Shown here one piece after another: positions 1 to 9,635 of a stretch of 64,000 nt of DNA. The notes beneath the pieces were generated by a model. The model did not search any database. It had not been told where the DNA came from and saw only the letters and a list, made by a program, of their open reading frames with translations. A program made the translations under genes and the position numbers. Origin of the DNA: Archivesica marissinica (taxonomy: Eukaryota; Mollusca; Bivalvia; Venerida; Vesicomyidae); assembly GCA_014843695.1 (NCBI GenBank), contig CM026403.1, positions 4,464,150 through 4,528,149 of the forward strand, in the 5' to 3' direction. Every line of letters starts with the position of its first letter. Position 1 is the stretch's first letter.

Positions 1-152
1 AACAACAACAACAACAATTTCTTTTATTAGTGTCAGTTACATATATAACAACATAGTTTTAAACATTTTGGAATATTTTTAGTTATTCAGTGTGTGATGT
101 GATATATCTTTGATGGAATCCTTCGTATTTCGTTTTCATGTAATAATAACCA

Positions 153-352
153 TACAATGTAGGTGTGAGTTTTCTATATCCTCTAGTATATAATGTAGGT
201 GTGCGTGTGCGTTTTCTATATCCTCTAGTATATAATGTAGGTGTGCGTTTTCTATGCCCTCTAGTATGTAATGTAGGTGTGCGTTTTCTATGTCCTCTAG
301 TATATAATGTAGGTGTGCGTTCTCTATGTCCTCTAGTATATATTAATGTAGC
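153..352. repeat. 36-bp minisatellite, about 5-6 copies
   Basis: Imperfect tandem units share a core like TCCTCTAGTATATAATG, with small length changes between copies. The short open frames across it on both strands simply follow the repeat. The sequence on either side (1-152 and 353-577) is AT-rich, and I see nothing in it. Confidence 0.85.
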
Positions 353-1186
353 GTTTGTATTTTGTATATTCATAATGCTGTGCACATATTCGGCTACTCC
401 GAGAGCTGTTTAATCTTTCCTCACACTATTTAGGACTAACTGGTAGAGGCTTTTTTATACAGAACTTGGTTAGTAACAAGTATTAGTAACTTTATATATA
501 TGGCGTACATTGATTTGCACTGGTAAGTAATATCATGTCATATCTACATATATATAATATTTAACAATTTTAGTAAATCATCTGCGTGACTTAAAATGTT
601 TGATCACAACTCTAGTAAGGTAAGTCATATTTATTAAAAGCGGTCGCGATTCGGACGAAAACAGTTCTTTAAATTTCATAACATTTGGTATATTATAGTA
701 ATATCTTGAGATAAAGCGTTTGCTTGTGGGAACGAAGTAAGGGCAGATAAGCATATAATGAAATTCGTCCCCGATTTCGTTCATTTGACACTCTCTACAT
801 TTACGCTTTTCATATGGGAGTTGAGAATTCCGCCATATTCCGGTTTCAACTGGGAGTCTATGATTACCTGTTCTAACATGGAAAAGGGATACATGCAGGT
901 TTTGGGCTAAAATAGTTAAATACGTTCTAGACTAACCTTGCTTTTGAAAAGCCTATAATGTGTGCCCTTAGAAGAAGTCGTGTGGTGACTTTCCCATTTT
1001 TGGGAAGAATTTGTCAACACGTGTTCTATTAACAATTTTATGAACGTTATTGAGATTTAGAACTTTCTGTTGATTCCAGATATAAGTATTTCCTGTCTTA
1101 ATTAGAATATCTTTTATACATGTATTATGATTTGACCATTTATAGTTTTTATTAGAGTGAACATATTTTGCTAACATATTGGAGAT

Positions 1187-1300
1187 AATAATAATAATAA
1201 TAATACTAATACTAATAATAAAGACTTTATTTAACGAGAGTACTCATTTAACAAAAGTTAATCTACCATGAGGCCCTCAACATATATACAATCAAATGCA
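1187..1300. mobile_element. Small nested insertion with (AAT)n tail inside the LINE
   Basis: An AAT-type microsatellite (1187-1221) is joined to AAGACTTTATTTAACGAGAG-like sequence. It sits between two pieces of LINE coding sequence that would otherwise be neighbours. An A/T-rich microsatellite next to a short non-coding body fits the 3' tail of a second retroelement on the minus strand. Identity is not known. Confidence 0.45.
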
Positions 1301-1735
1301 ATCAAAAGATAGCACTATAAGTGAGAGTTGCACATTGGAATAATATAGTAATGTAAAAGCTGAAAAATAGAGAAACTATATTTAATATGTAATGTAATAT
1401 CTTTTTGTCGCTGTTAGTTTTTATCATTCTCCTTTTAATGGTAATTTCAATCGGGTGTCGTCCAAGTTCCCCATAAAGAATATGTGTAGTTTTTTGGCAT
1501 TTTGTAATTTTCCTAAGGAAATTTGTATGCATTTTTTCAATAATATATAGATTTTTTCATATTTTTGTATATAAGAACAGGCAGAATAGTTTGATCGAAC
1601 CGTTTTAATTGGATATCCATTGGTAAATCAATAGTATAGATTCTCGTGTACAGTATGTGCATTGTCTTATTAGCCTGGGTAGAAAGTAATGTTCTTGCGC
1701 TTAAAAAACTACTAGGTTTTCCCCTTGTCACCACC

Positions 1736-2292
1736 ACACTGGCGCGGGACAGGTTTCCCCTTGTCTAACACCACACTGGCACGGGACAGGTTTTCCCCTT
1801 GTCTAACACCACACTGGCGCGGGACAGGTTTTCCCCTTGTCTAACACCACACTGGCGCGGGACAGGTTTCCCCTTGTCTAGCACCACACTGGCGCGGGAC
1901 AGGTTTTCCCCTTGTCTAACACCACACTGGCGCGGGACAGGTTTTCCCCTTGTCTAACACCACACTGGCGCGGGACAGGTTTTCCCCTTGTCTAACACCA
2001 CACTGGCGCGGGGCAGGTTTTCCCCTTGTCTAACATCACACTGGCGCGGGACAGGTTTTCCCCTTGTCTAACACCACACTGGCGCGGGACAGGTTTTCCC
2101 CTTGTCTAACACCACACTGGCGCGGGACAGGTTTCCCCTTGTCTAACACCACACTGGCGCGGGACAGGTTTTCCCCTTGTCTAACACCACACTGGCGCGG
2201 GACAGGTTTTCCCCTTGTCGGGACAGGTTTTCCCCTTGTCTAACACCACACTGGCGCGGGACAGGTTTTCCCCTTGTCTAACACCACACTGG
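1736..2292. repeat. 38-bp minisatellite made from a LINE RT motif, about 14 copies
   Basis: The unit carries TTCCCCTTGTCTAACACCAC. A one-base length variant is common, and one partial unit lies near 2215. Read on the minus strand, each unit encodes CGVRQGENLS, a conserved block of LINE reverse transcriptases, and the LINE frames continue on both sides. The array therefore grew inside the element. Because 38 is not a multiple of three, it shifts frame with every copy. Confidence 0.9.
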
Positions 2293-3082
2293 CTCTTCAA
2301 CAATGAGAACATTTGGTTATTGACCGATACACATGATTTAATGTTTTGATTCATATTGAAAATAATGTGAAAGAGATTGCCATTTATACAACTTTTAAGA
2401 AGTTTACTCCAATGTCCTACTCTCCAAATGTTATCGAACCCTAACTGAAAAAGAGCAGAACAGTTTTTCTCTGGGTTCTCATCTTGTCAATTAAACATTT
2501 TAGTGTAAATATGTGGTCTGTAGTTGCATACTTAGCCCTAAATCCAGTCTTATTTTCATTCAGAATGTTTTTTTGTAGCTAAGAAAATATGTATACGTTC
2601 GTTTAGAATGGCTGAAAACAATTATCCAAGACAACTCAAAATGGTAATTGGCCTGTAGTTTACCGGACTTGAAGAAGACCCTTTCTTTTTAAATATGGGT
2701 TTTTTTCTGGCAAAATACTTATTTATTAGAATATAATATAGAAAATAATCGCAATAAATTGGAATCATAAAGTCTTTTGTGCACTTTTATCCTCATTACA
2801 TATATGATCTTGTGGTGAAGCCGCTTTAGAGTTATTACACTTATCTATCATTTTATTTATCTCTTCTATAGCAACTGTGCTGTTTAGGATGTCATTATGT
2901 TCAGTGTTAATATTTGATTCAAAAGTAAACTTAAAAGTCTGATCTGTAATTTCGTCTGAATTCACGTTTATAAACTGTCGATACAATTCCTCAGTAATTG
3001 GCATGTGTTTTTTTTGTTGTGCAGACTGTATGCTAAAGTTATTTAAGATTTTCCAAAATTCGTTAGGCTGATTTGAATGCAT

Positions 3083-3758
3083 TTCCCGTAATGTTCGTTA
3101 TCACGTTCTATGTTTACGATATGCATTCGTATTGATCGTCTGCTTGTATACGTTACTTGCTCGGTACCGTATTTACAGGTCATTTTGATGCAGATTATAA
3201 TTTCTCCGCGCGGTGTGGTGTCTTCGTCTCGCCTTATTACACTGCGGCCCATACGTACCATGGTTTACTATTGGTTTTACGGTCAGCATTAAATATAAAT
3301 TCATTTATGGGGAAATATTTGTTTGCTGACTCACTAAAAACAATCCGCGATCTATTCCGAAATTTCATTAATATCTGAATTTATTACATTGGTAGGTAAT
3401 CGTTTTAATTTTTGTTTTATTTAATGTAGTTTGTGCATGCTTAGATTTTCAACAAATTTTCAACTTGGATTATTAGAATGTAACTAGATGTTTGTTTTTT
3501 TATGAAGAAAAATCATAATCCAATCAGAACGCTCGTTTCAACGCGAACTGCGCCGCTTGAGAAATTTTCAAAACAAATTGAAATATTCTACGAAATCTCT
3601 TTTTGACGTACATTTTGCCGAATAAACCTACACGTTAGTGAAAAAACATTTTATTGATAATGTTATTCACTTTTAAAACTCTCCCGTCGAAGACTTTTTT
3701 GTTGTTGCTGACAGAACCCGTGTCCTAGTTTGTAAATGTGACCTGATATGGCCAATGT
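3083..3758. other. No gene recognised; AT-rich sequence beside the LINE
   Basis: Short open frames exist on both strands (for example 3110-3378) but match no family I know. The part next to 3082 may be badly decayed 5' LINE sequence. Nothing else can be supported here. Confidence 0.4.
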
Positions 3759-3826
3759 CTTCTTCTTCTTCTTCTTCTTCTTCTTCTTCTTCTTCTTCTT
3801 CTTCTTCTTCTTCTTCTTCTTCTTCT
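3759..3826. repeat. (TTC)n microsatellite
   Basis: A pure run of TTC repeats of about 66 bp, a homopurine/homopyrimidine tract. Confidence 0.97.
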
Positions 3827-3983
3827 TTGGTTATACAACACTCCTTCACTTATGAAGATTAGGTGCTGCCGCCGTAATAAAAAGTGTTAGTTAAGTGCTT
3901 GATCAGAAAGTGCTCATTAGAAAGGATACAGTGAATAGACATATTTTTAGACATATTTTTAAGTGTTTTTTATAAAACTATGT

Positions 3984-4345
3984 ACATAATTGTGGCAATT
4001 TATGCAAAATATATTGGGGTAAGGACAGGGATCAGGGCCTTGAAGGCGTCCACTGTGTCTGCGGCATATATGGTGGGCGGTAGCATGTTCCACCGAGTGA
4101 CGGCTCTAGGATAGAAAGAGTATTTGTACGAGTCTTTAGCTGCGTGAATGTGTTTGTAGGTATAGGTGTTATTGTATCTGGTTCTGGGGTCTGAAGGAAT
4201 AATTAGATTACAGGGTGGTTGAATGGCAACTACATGGTGTATGATCTTATAAAACATGATGAGTCTGGTACGGATTCTTCCAATTTCCAATGTCTGTGGC
4301 AATTGTTTGCAACGTATACATGCATGCAGCTTAAAGTTGTGTTTT
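3984..4345 (-). mobile_element. 5'-truncated LINE, RT C-terminus
   Basis: The minus-strand frame 4302-4000 reads RTRLIMFYKIIHHVVAI, then TRYNNTYTY, then SFYPRAVTRWNMLPP and DAFKALIPVL. This is the characteristic C-terminal tail of CR1/jockey-type LINE reverse transcriptases (R-x-L-x-M-x-Y-K-I, then S-F-x-P-R-x-x-x-x-W-N-x-L-P, then a final F-K). It is a separate insertion from the LINEs on either side. Only the last ~100 residues remain. Confidence 0.8.
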
Positions 4346-4561
4346 ATTTGAAGAACAATATAAAGACTCGGGATAGGCGTTATATTTGGACAGATTTGTA
4401 CAAAATTGTTTCAGATAGGGCCATTTTACTGATCGATGCGAAATCTGACATCCCACAGAGTAGAATCCCTGTACTTAAATATATATACTAGTACCCCCAA
4501 ACGTGCCGAATCCCTGTGTGCACAACGGGTATGCACGTAGGATGGCCCAGCAGGGGCAGAT
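4346..4561. other. No gene recognised
   Basis: AT-rich sequence between two LINE fragments. I see no family motif in it. Confidence 0.4.
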
Positions 4562-5510
4562 AGATAGATATAGACCTTTATTACCTCCACAATGGGAGAG
4601 CATCATATTTATGTTGAACATATACAAGTAAAGCATGTAACAAAACAGAACATACAAATACATATGGTATGTACATAAGTGCATGAAATTAAACAGTGTT
4701 AATGTCCTTTTCAACTGACGGAATAAAATTAGTTTAAGCCAATACTGAATCTTGTCGAAACGAAACACAACGTCCAGAGTAGGCAGCATAGTAAAATAAA
4801 AAGTCCTTGTGTCATGTCGATATGTATGTCTAGCAAGGTTGAATTTGTTATTAGTTTACCTGGGTTACGTACCCTTGTGTCTTTGAACCTAGGCCATAAC
4901 CGTTTACGGGCCCCGGCAATTTCTTTAAGGAAATCCCGATCAACCGAATAGCCTGTATTTTTTCAGCTTGAAAGTGACACTCATAATGTTCTCTACATCG
5001 CAATAGTCTCGGTAATTAACAATGATTATTCTTTTGGTATTACCAGCTCTATACGAACCAGGTATATGTGTTCTAGAAATGTAGATTACACCAGAATCAA
5101 GACATAGTTTCTGTTGGGTGAAATCCCTAATTAATCCAAAATAGTTTTCGTCCTTATATTCAACGAATCCACAAAATATCAAATTATTGCGCTTACTTCT
5201 GGCTTCCATATCGATTGATTTATATGCTACTGATGTGTTACATGTACAATATGTACTACATAATCAAATGCCTTTGTGTAATCAACAAACAGTGTATATA
5301 AATGTCTCCCCTGATTTAGCACATGTGATATTAAACCATACAATACAAATACATTATCTACGGTGCTCATGTTTGATCTAAACCCTGTATCAATGTATAC
5401 ACTATAATTCTCAGCCCAAGATTTCAACCTATTGTTAACAATACGAATAAAAAGTTTTCCTAAGCTGTTTAATAACGTAATATCATGGTAATTACCAACA
5501 TTATTAATGT
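4562..5510 (-). mobile_element. Rearranged LINE: RT piece, ORF1-like piece and 3' tail
   Basis: On the minus strand, 5510-5227 encodes an RT fragment (LLNSLGKLF, then WAENYSVY, GFRSNMSTVDNVFVLYGLIS and LFVDYTKAFDYV). Next, 5209 to about 4800 encodes an ORF1-like, L1 ORF1p/RRM-type segment (RSKRNNLIFCGF, then RTHIPGSYRAG and KRIIIVNYRDY). The end near 4562-4600 is a 3' tail with AATAAAGGTCTATATC and a TCTA microsatellite. In a normal LINE, ORF1 lies upstream of RT. Here it lies downstream, so this is a rearranged copy or two insertions side by side. Confidence 0.7.
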
Positions 5511-5522
5511 TAATATAATATT

Positions 5523-5765
5523 AATGGTGGAAGTCGTGATGGTGCAGTGGATGCGCGTTCGCTTCAGGTGCGAAAGGTCTGGAGTTCGAGCCCCGCTGGA
5601 GCCTTACGATTGTGTCCTTAGGCAAGGCATTTAAATTCCACGTTGCCTCTTCTCTCCCTCGTGGCGATGGATTCCATCAGGAATGAGGTCGCGAGAGTGA
5701 TTTATATAAGTTGAAAGAACTTGTTTCGCAATCGAGCTAAAATGAATTTGTATAAACTAACATTA
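5523..5765 (+). mobile_element. tRNA-derived SINE, family A, copy 1
   Basis: The head has a pol III A box (TGGTGCAGTGGATGCG) and a B box (AGTTCGAGCCCC) at tRNA spacing. A conserved body follows (CTTAGGCAAGGCATTTAAATT, then GGATTCCATCAGGAATGAGG), and the 3' part contains TATAAGTTGAAAGAACTTG and TTTCGCAATCGAGC. The same sequence recurs at 8699-8936, 51033-51190 and 57059-57281. Confidence 0.85.
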
Positions 5766-6130
5766 TTAATACTATATACCTTTCTTATGCAACGGTATAG
5801 CATAGCCATCAGACCATATATCTGGAAAATCACCCTTTCAAATATTTTATTGAACAAAGAATATTATATTAGTGTACTACTAGTTTCGCTGTATTTTTCG
5901 ACACCACTCCATCCATGCACATATTGCAAAAGTCTAAATTCAATATGTTTAATCCATAAAGTTCTATCACATAGCCTCCTTGTTTCTGCTTATTGGAAGA
6001 TTCTCGTTACTGGGTCACGTTACTGGGTCACATGATATTAGGGACTGTACGATAGCGCATTTGGCGACTGGTCAATTGATAACAAGAATAGCTATGGCTC
6101 TCGAATATAATATGTAAATACATGGAGTAT
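5766..6130. other. No gene recognised
   Basis: AT-rich sequence. The one longer plus-strand open frame (5721-6035) begins inside the SINE and shows no family motif, so I do not call it a gene. Confidence 0.4.
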
Positions 6131-7003
6131 AATTATTATTCTAACACGACCCAGCTAATAACATACATACTTGTAGAGTAAAATCTACCTCGGGTTATTC
6201 TGCGATATCCCTACCTTGAACTATGCTGCGCGCACCGTGTGTTGGCTATTCCATTTATACAATGCGTGTAAAGTTTTATGAATGAAAGTCACGTGATGTG
6301 TGTAACGTTTCAGTTACTATTCTGTACAGTTTTATTTGACAAAATAAATAAAATTATTGATCAGTTACAACTTTTGTTCATTTATGCACTAGATTGATAT
6401 TTTCCATAAAAAATAACATCATCATCCCTTACGCGGGAGGAAATTTCGAAAGCCAAATGCAGCGGAGAAGCACTGCGTTTGAAGAAAATACTCCTTTGAT
6501 TCTCGTCTAAAATTATTAGAAGTAAGTCGTGTTAGAATCGAAATAATAAGTATCAACCGTGGTATATCGCAGAATAACCCGAGTTTGAAGTTCTTATGCG
6601 TAGAAATATATCACGAAGGCCGAAGGCCTGAGTGATATATTTCTACGCATAAGAACGACAAACGAGTTACTATTCTGTACAGTTTTATTTGACAAAATAA
6701 ATAAAATTATTGATCAGTTACAACTTTTGTTCATTTATGCACTAGATTGATATTTTCCATAAAAAATAACATCATCATCTCTTACGCGGGAGGAAATTTC
6801 GAAAGCCAAATGCAGCGGAGAAGCACTGCGTTTGAAGAAAATACTCCTTTGATTCTCGTCTAAAATTATTAGAAGTAAGTCGTGTTAGAATCGAAATAAT
6901 AAGTATAATAAGTAAGCCGAAGGCCTGAGTGATATATTTCTACGCATAAGAACGACAAACGAGGGTTATTCTGCGATATACCACGGTTGATACTTATTAT
7001 TTC
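6131..7003. mobile_element. Fold-back / MITE-like element complex
   Basis: Perfect 20-bp inverted repeats (6189-6208 and 6564-6583, core GGGTTATTCTGCGATAT) bracket about 355 bp. A ~240-bp internal segment (6312-6553) is repeated directly at 6666-6905, and the ~50 bp ending at 6665 is repeated ending at 6962. A 41-bp arm at 6540-6580 is found inverted at 6963-7003. No transposase is present. The pattern fits a non-autonomous DNA element that has partly duplicated itself. Superfamily and target-site duplication were not determined. Confidence 0.6.
6590..6656. repeat. Perfect 25-bp-arm hairpin
   Basis: Arms 6590-6614 and 6632-6656 are exact reverse complements (core GCGTAGAAATATATCAC) around a 17-nt loop that itself holds the palindrome AGGCCGAAGGCCT. 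The right arm is present again, without its partner, in the duplicated block near 6930-6955. Confidence 0.9.
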
Positions 7004-7257
7004 TTAAATAATAATAATAATTAAAGAAAACTGTTGGTGTGTAAGATATAAGTAATATAATTGACAATGATACAACTGTATTTGGAAAATGATACAACGT
7101 TCCTGGGTACCAAGTGAATTGGACCACGTAACATAGGAAATCAGAGCCGGGCACAGTGAGCTATATCCCAACGTTTGTTCTGGTTAACGAGGACATGATG
7201 TCACTGGGCAGCTAACGAACTACGCAATAGTATACTGGTTGTCTTATGTACCATCAG

Positions 7258-7443
7258 ATTGCGTTGTGAAAGGGTCCGAACAACAGTATAATGGCACACA
7301 CAACAGAACGTATTTAGGAGAGCCTTGCATGCGCTGGGACACACAACAAGCTGAATCTACCATGAATATGTCGAACTGGATGTTTCCGGGTAACACTACG
7401 ATTACAGAAACCGGTAACTACTGCCGGAATCCATGGGGCGGAG
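7258..7443 (+). CDS. Kringle-domain exon 1 (partial gene)
   Basis: This exon and 8404-8489 together encode one kringle, a secreted disulfide-bonded module used for protein or lipid binding in proteases, growth-factor relatives and receptors. Visible here are C1 in DCVVKGSEQQYNGT (the G-x-x-Y-x-G-T motif), C2 in EPCMRWD with the core Trp, and C3 in the hallmark NYCRNPWGGG. The acceptor is CCATCAG at 7251-7257, with the first codon split. The donor GTAGGG follows 7443 in phase 1. No other domain of the protein is recognised nearby, so the parent gene is not identified. The six cysteines and motif order make the kringle call firm. The exon edges are inferred. Confidence 0.85.
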
Positions 7444-7590
7444 GTAGGGTAATAATAAAAATACAAGTCATGTACATTAAGTGCTAAATAGTAAATACTA
7501 TTGACGTTAAATTCGTCCTCCAGTGCAAATCCATTATGTTAATACAGTGAACGGTAATATCAAACAATTAAAACTATCTATTTAATGTAA

Positions 7591-7641
<51 letters not shown>

Positions 7642-8403
7642 TTAACTATATATAATGTATAATTATATTTGAACTACAAACATTTCTGGATCCAGTGGAT
7701 CTCGCCGGCAAAGATACGTGACCTTGTTTATTCCGCGTGTACACGAACATTGTATATTTGTATTTTGGTTTACTACTGTATTACATAGTTCTAGTGCGTC
7801 GCCTCTGGCGTCCACGAGATCTCTCGTAGTCTATTATTTATATTTTGTTTCGAAAAGGTTGGTATATTAAAATAACTAAGTTAATCTTAATATTTAAAAA
7901 TAACATATGTCCATATGTTAAATCTATAGAAGTATTTTGAGTTATCCAACAAGTTGGCCTTTTCCTTTCGATACAGGTTAACTAACTAGTGTTGGAACTA
8001 GATGTTGGAGTAATATTTCCATTATTTTATTTTATTCATTACAACATTGTAAATTTACATGAAATTGATTTCAATGTACAAAGGTAAAGGGTAAAAATTA
8101 ATTAATTATTTGAAAATAATATTTATGTCATACGCCATGTATGCATGTTTTCTCAAACTTGAAAGTCGGTACTATTTAGATTCATATTGCACGAATTTAT
8201 ACTCAGTGTACATTGAAGCATTTCAAAATAATTCTGTAACCTTCTCCATTTAGTTAAATCAGTTATTAACATGCATGCATTGTTTACTATATTTATTTGT
8301 TAAGTCACTGTCTGTTCATTTATATCATGCATACATTATCCTCATGGGCTTTTAAGCCTAATGGAATTGAAAATAAACTATCTATCTATCTATATATTTC
8401 AAG
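7444..8403 (+). other. Kringle intron with (TA)n and a retroelement tail
   Basis: Phase-1 intron. It holds a (TA)n microsatellite (7592-7639) and AT-rich sequence. At its 3' end (about 8338-8398) a retroelement-like tail (ATGGGCTTTTAAGCC, AATAAAC, then TCTA repeats) runs almost straight into the splice acceptor. Confidence 0.6.
7592..7639. repeat. (TA)n microsatellite
   Basis: About 24 TA units in the kringle intron. Confidence 0.97.
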
Positions 8404-8489
8404 GGACGTTGGTGTGTAGGGTGCAAGACAATCGTGATGTTGAAGCATGTAGTGTTCCTGATTGTGCAGATCCAACGGGAGAACACCTG
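8404..8489 (+). CDS. Kringle-domain exon 2 (partial gene)
   Basis: Completes the kringle begun at 7258. C4 is in TLVCRVQDN, C5 in VEACSV and C6 in PDC, giving the six cysteines with the usual end pattern C-x-(V/I)-P-x-C. The residue before C4 is Val, where nearly all kringles have Trp (P-W-C), so this domain is divergent. The acceptor is TTTCAAG at 8403 and the donor GTAAGT follows 8489 in phase 0. The exon then leads into ADPTGEHL. The next exon was not found within the window. Confidence 0.8.
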
Positions 8490-8698
8490 GTAAGTGTATT
8501 CTGTGAGTATTAGTTCACAGCCCCTGGTACGAATCAAACATATACTGAACTGTTTATCATACTACTATACCACTCATCGTCAGTAAACGATGTCCCCAAC
8601 CAGTACAGACCATCATTTTCTCATCTTGTAATGTGTGTTACTAAATCACATTTATAAGTCCAAACAATCCAGTTATCGTGTCACAAGTAGGTAGTAGT

Positions 8699-8936
8699 AG
8701 TGGACGTCGTGATAGCGCAGTGGATGCACGTTCACTTCAGGTGCGAAAGGTCTGAGTTCGAGCCCGTTGGAGCCGTTACGATTGTGCCCTTAGGCAAGGC
8801 ATTTAAATTCCACATTGCCTCTTCTCTCTCCTTCATGGCGATGGATTCCATCAGGAATGAGGTCTCGAGAGTGATTAATATAAGTTGAAAGAACGTGTTT
8901 CGCAATCGAGCTAGAATAAATGTGTATAAACTAAGT
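8699..8936 (+). mobile_element. tRNA-derived SINE, family A, copy 2
   Basis: Same order of parts as the copy at 5523: A box TAGCGCAGTGGATGCAC, B box GAGTTCGAGCCC, the GGCAAGGCATTTAAATT body, ATTCCATCAGGAATGAGG, and the TTTCGCAATCGAGC 3' part. Confidence 0.85.
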
Positions 8937-9635
8937 AGGTTAGCGCCAGTAATGTTCAGCACATGATCAACTCAAGACACTAAATAACTATTCAGTGTGT
9001 CACAGAACAATGGACTACAAGCCAAAATACATGCATAACACGGTGAATATCAACTAGTTAAATACCCCGCCTTCAAGCGTTTTAATACAACGCATATTTT
9101 GTATCACCTGAGCACCTGGAAGTACAAGAAATGTACGAATTGTTGAAAATGTTAATCGACGTTGTTTGCATAGATGAGCATAGGAAGGAAATCAACTGAC
9201 ATTGAACAATCATATTAAGTCGTCCGGATAATCACATGAACTTTACATTATAAATAACGTGGGGGGGGGGGAGGACAAATATTCAGCCCAAACCCGGTTG
9301 ACCTTCTCACTGCGTGAACGTCGCGGTCGGGGCAGCGCAGCAACGTAGGATACTGGGACATTCTGGTTGTCGAATTTGCAACAAGGAACACGTGCTCCAG
9401 CATCGTGTTTTACAGAAGTGCAGACCCCGGAACAACCAAGGCGACCAGATGTATAACTGCCAGATCCGTTTGTATGCTGCTGCGAGGTGACCAACAGTGA
9501 GGAGTGTGGTACTACAAAGGAAGGACCCTTTTCGGGTCGATCCCCTGTCTGACCCTAATAAAAATGTCTTGGTTTCTATTTCAGGAAAAACAATAATTGT
9601 TCAAGATCTCTGGGTGTAACTCCCAATGGCTACCT
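8937..9635. other. Mostly unassigned; GC-rich Cys-rich open segment at 9285-9494
   Basis: A G11 run lies near 9261. The segment 9285-9494 is clearly richer in GC than its surroundings and is open on the minus strand, with GCSGVCTSVKHDAG, VPCCKFDNQNVP and PRPRRSR. It could be one exon of an unrelated secreted Cys-rich protein, or old transposon sequence. I recognise no family, and the opposite strand is also partly open, so no CDS is called. Confidence 0.35.

Larger units (their letters stand above)
578..3082 (-). mobile_element. Decayed LINE (jockey/CR1-like), RT and C-terminal part
   Basis: Broken minus-strand frames follow the order of one LINE ORF2 from high to low coordinates. A pre-RT segment (3082-2765: EFWKILNNFS and a later EEINKMIDKCNNSKAASP) is followed by an RT block with NYRPITILSCLG (about 2720-2600) and the next RT block (about 2560-2293). 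Then come the C-G-V-R-Q-G-E-N-L-S block, now amplified into an array (2292-1736), the post-RT stretch with LPMDIQLKRFDQTILPVL (about 1735-1540), YGELGRHPIEITIKRRMI (1532-1302), GNTYIWNQQ (1177-968), and a terminal Cys/His segment with IGDEFHYMLICPYF (905-578). Stops and frameshifts are many, so it is inactive. The element looks 5'-truncated, and about 1187-1300 holds a small nested insertion. The exact LINE clade is not certain from reading alone. Confidence 0.85.
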
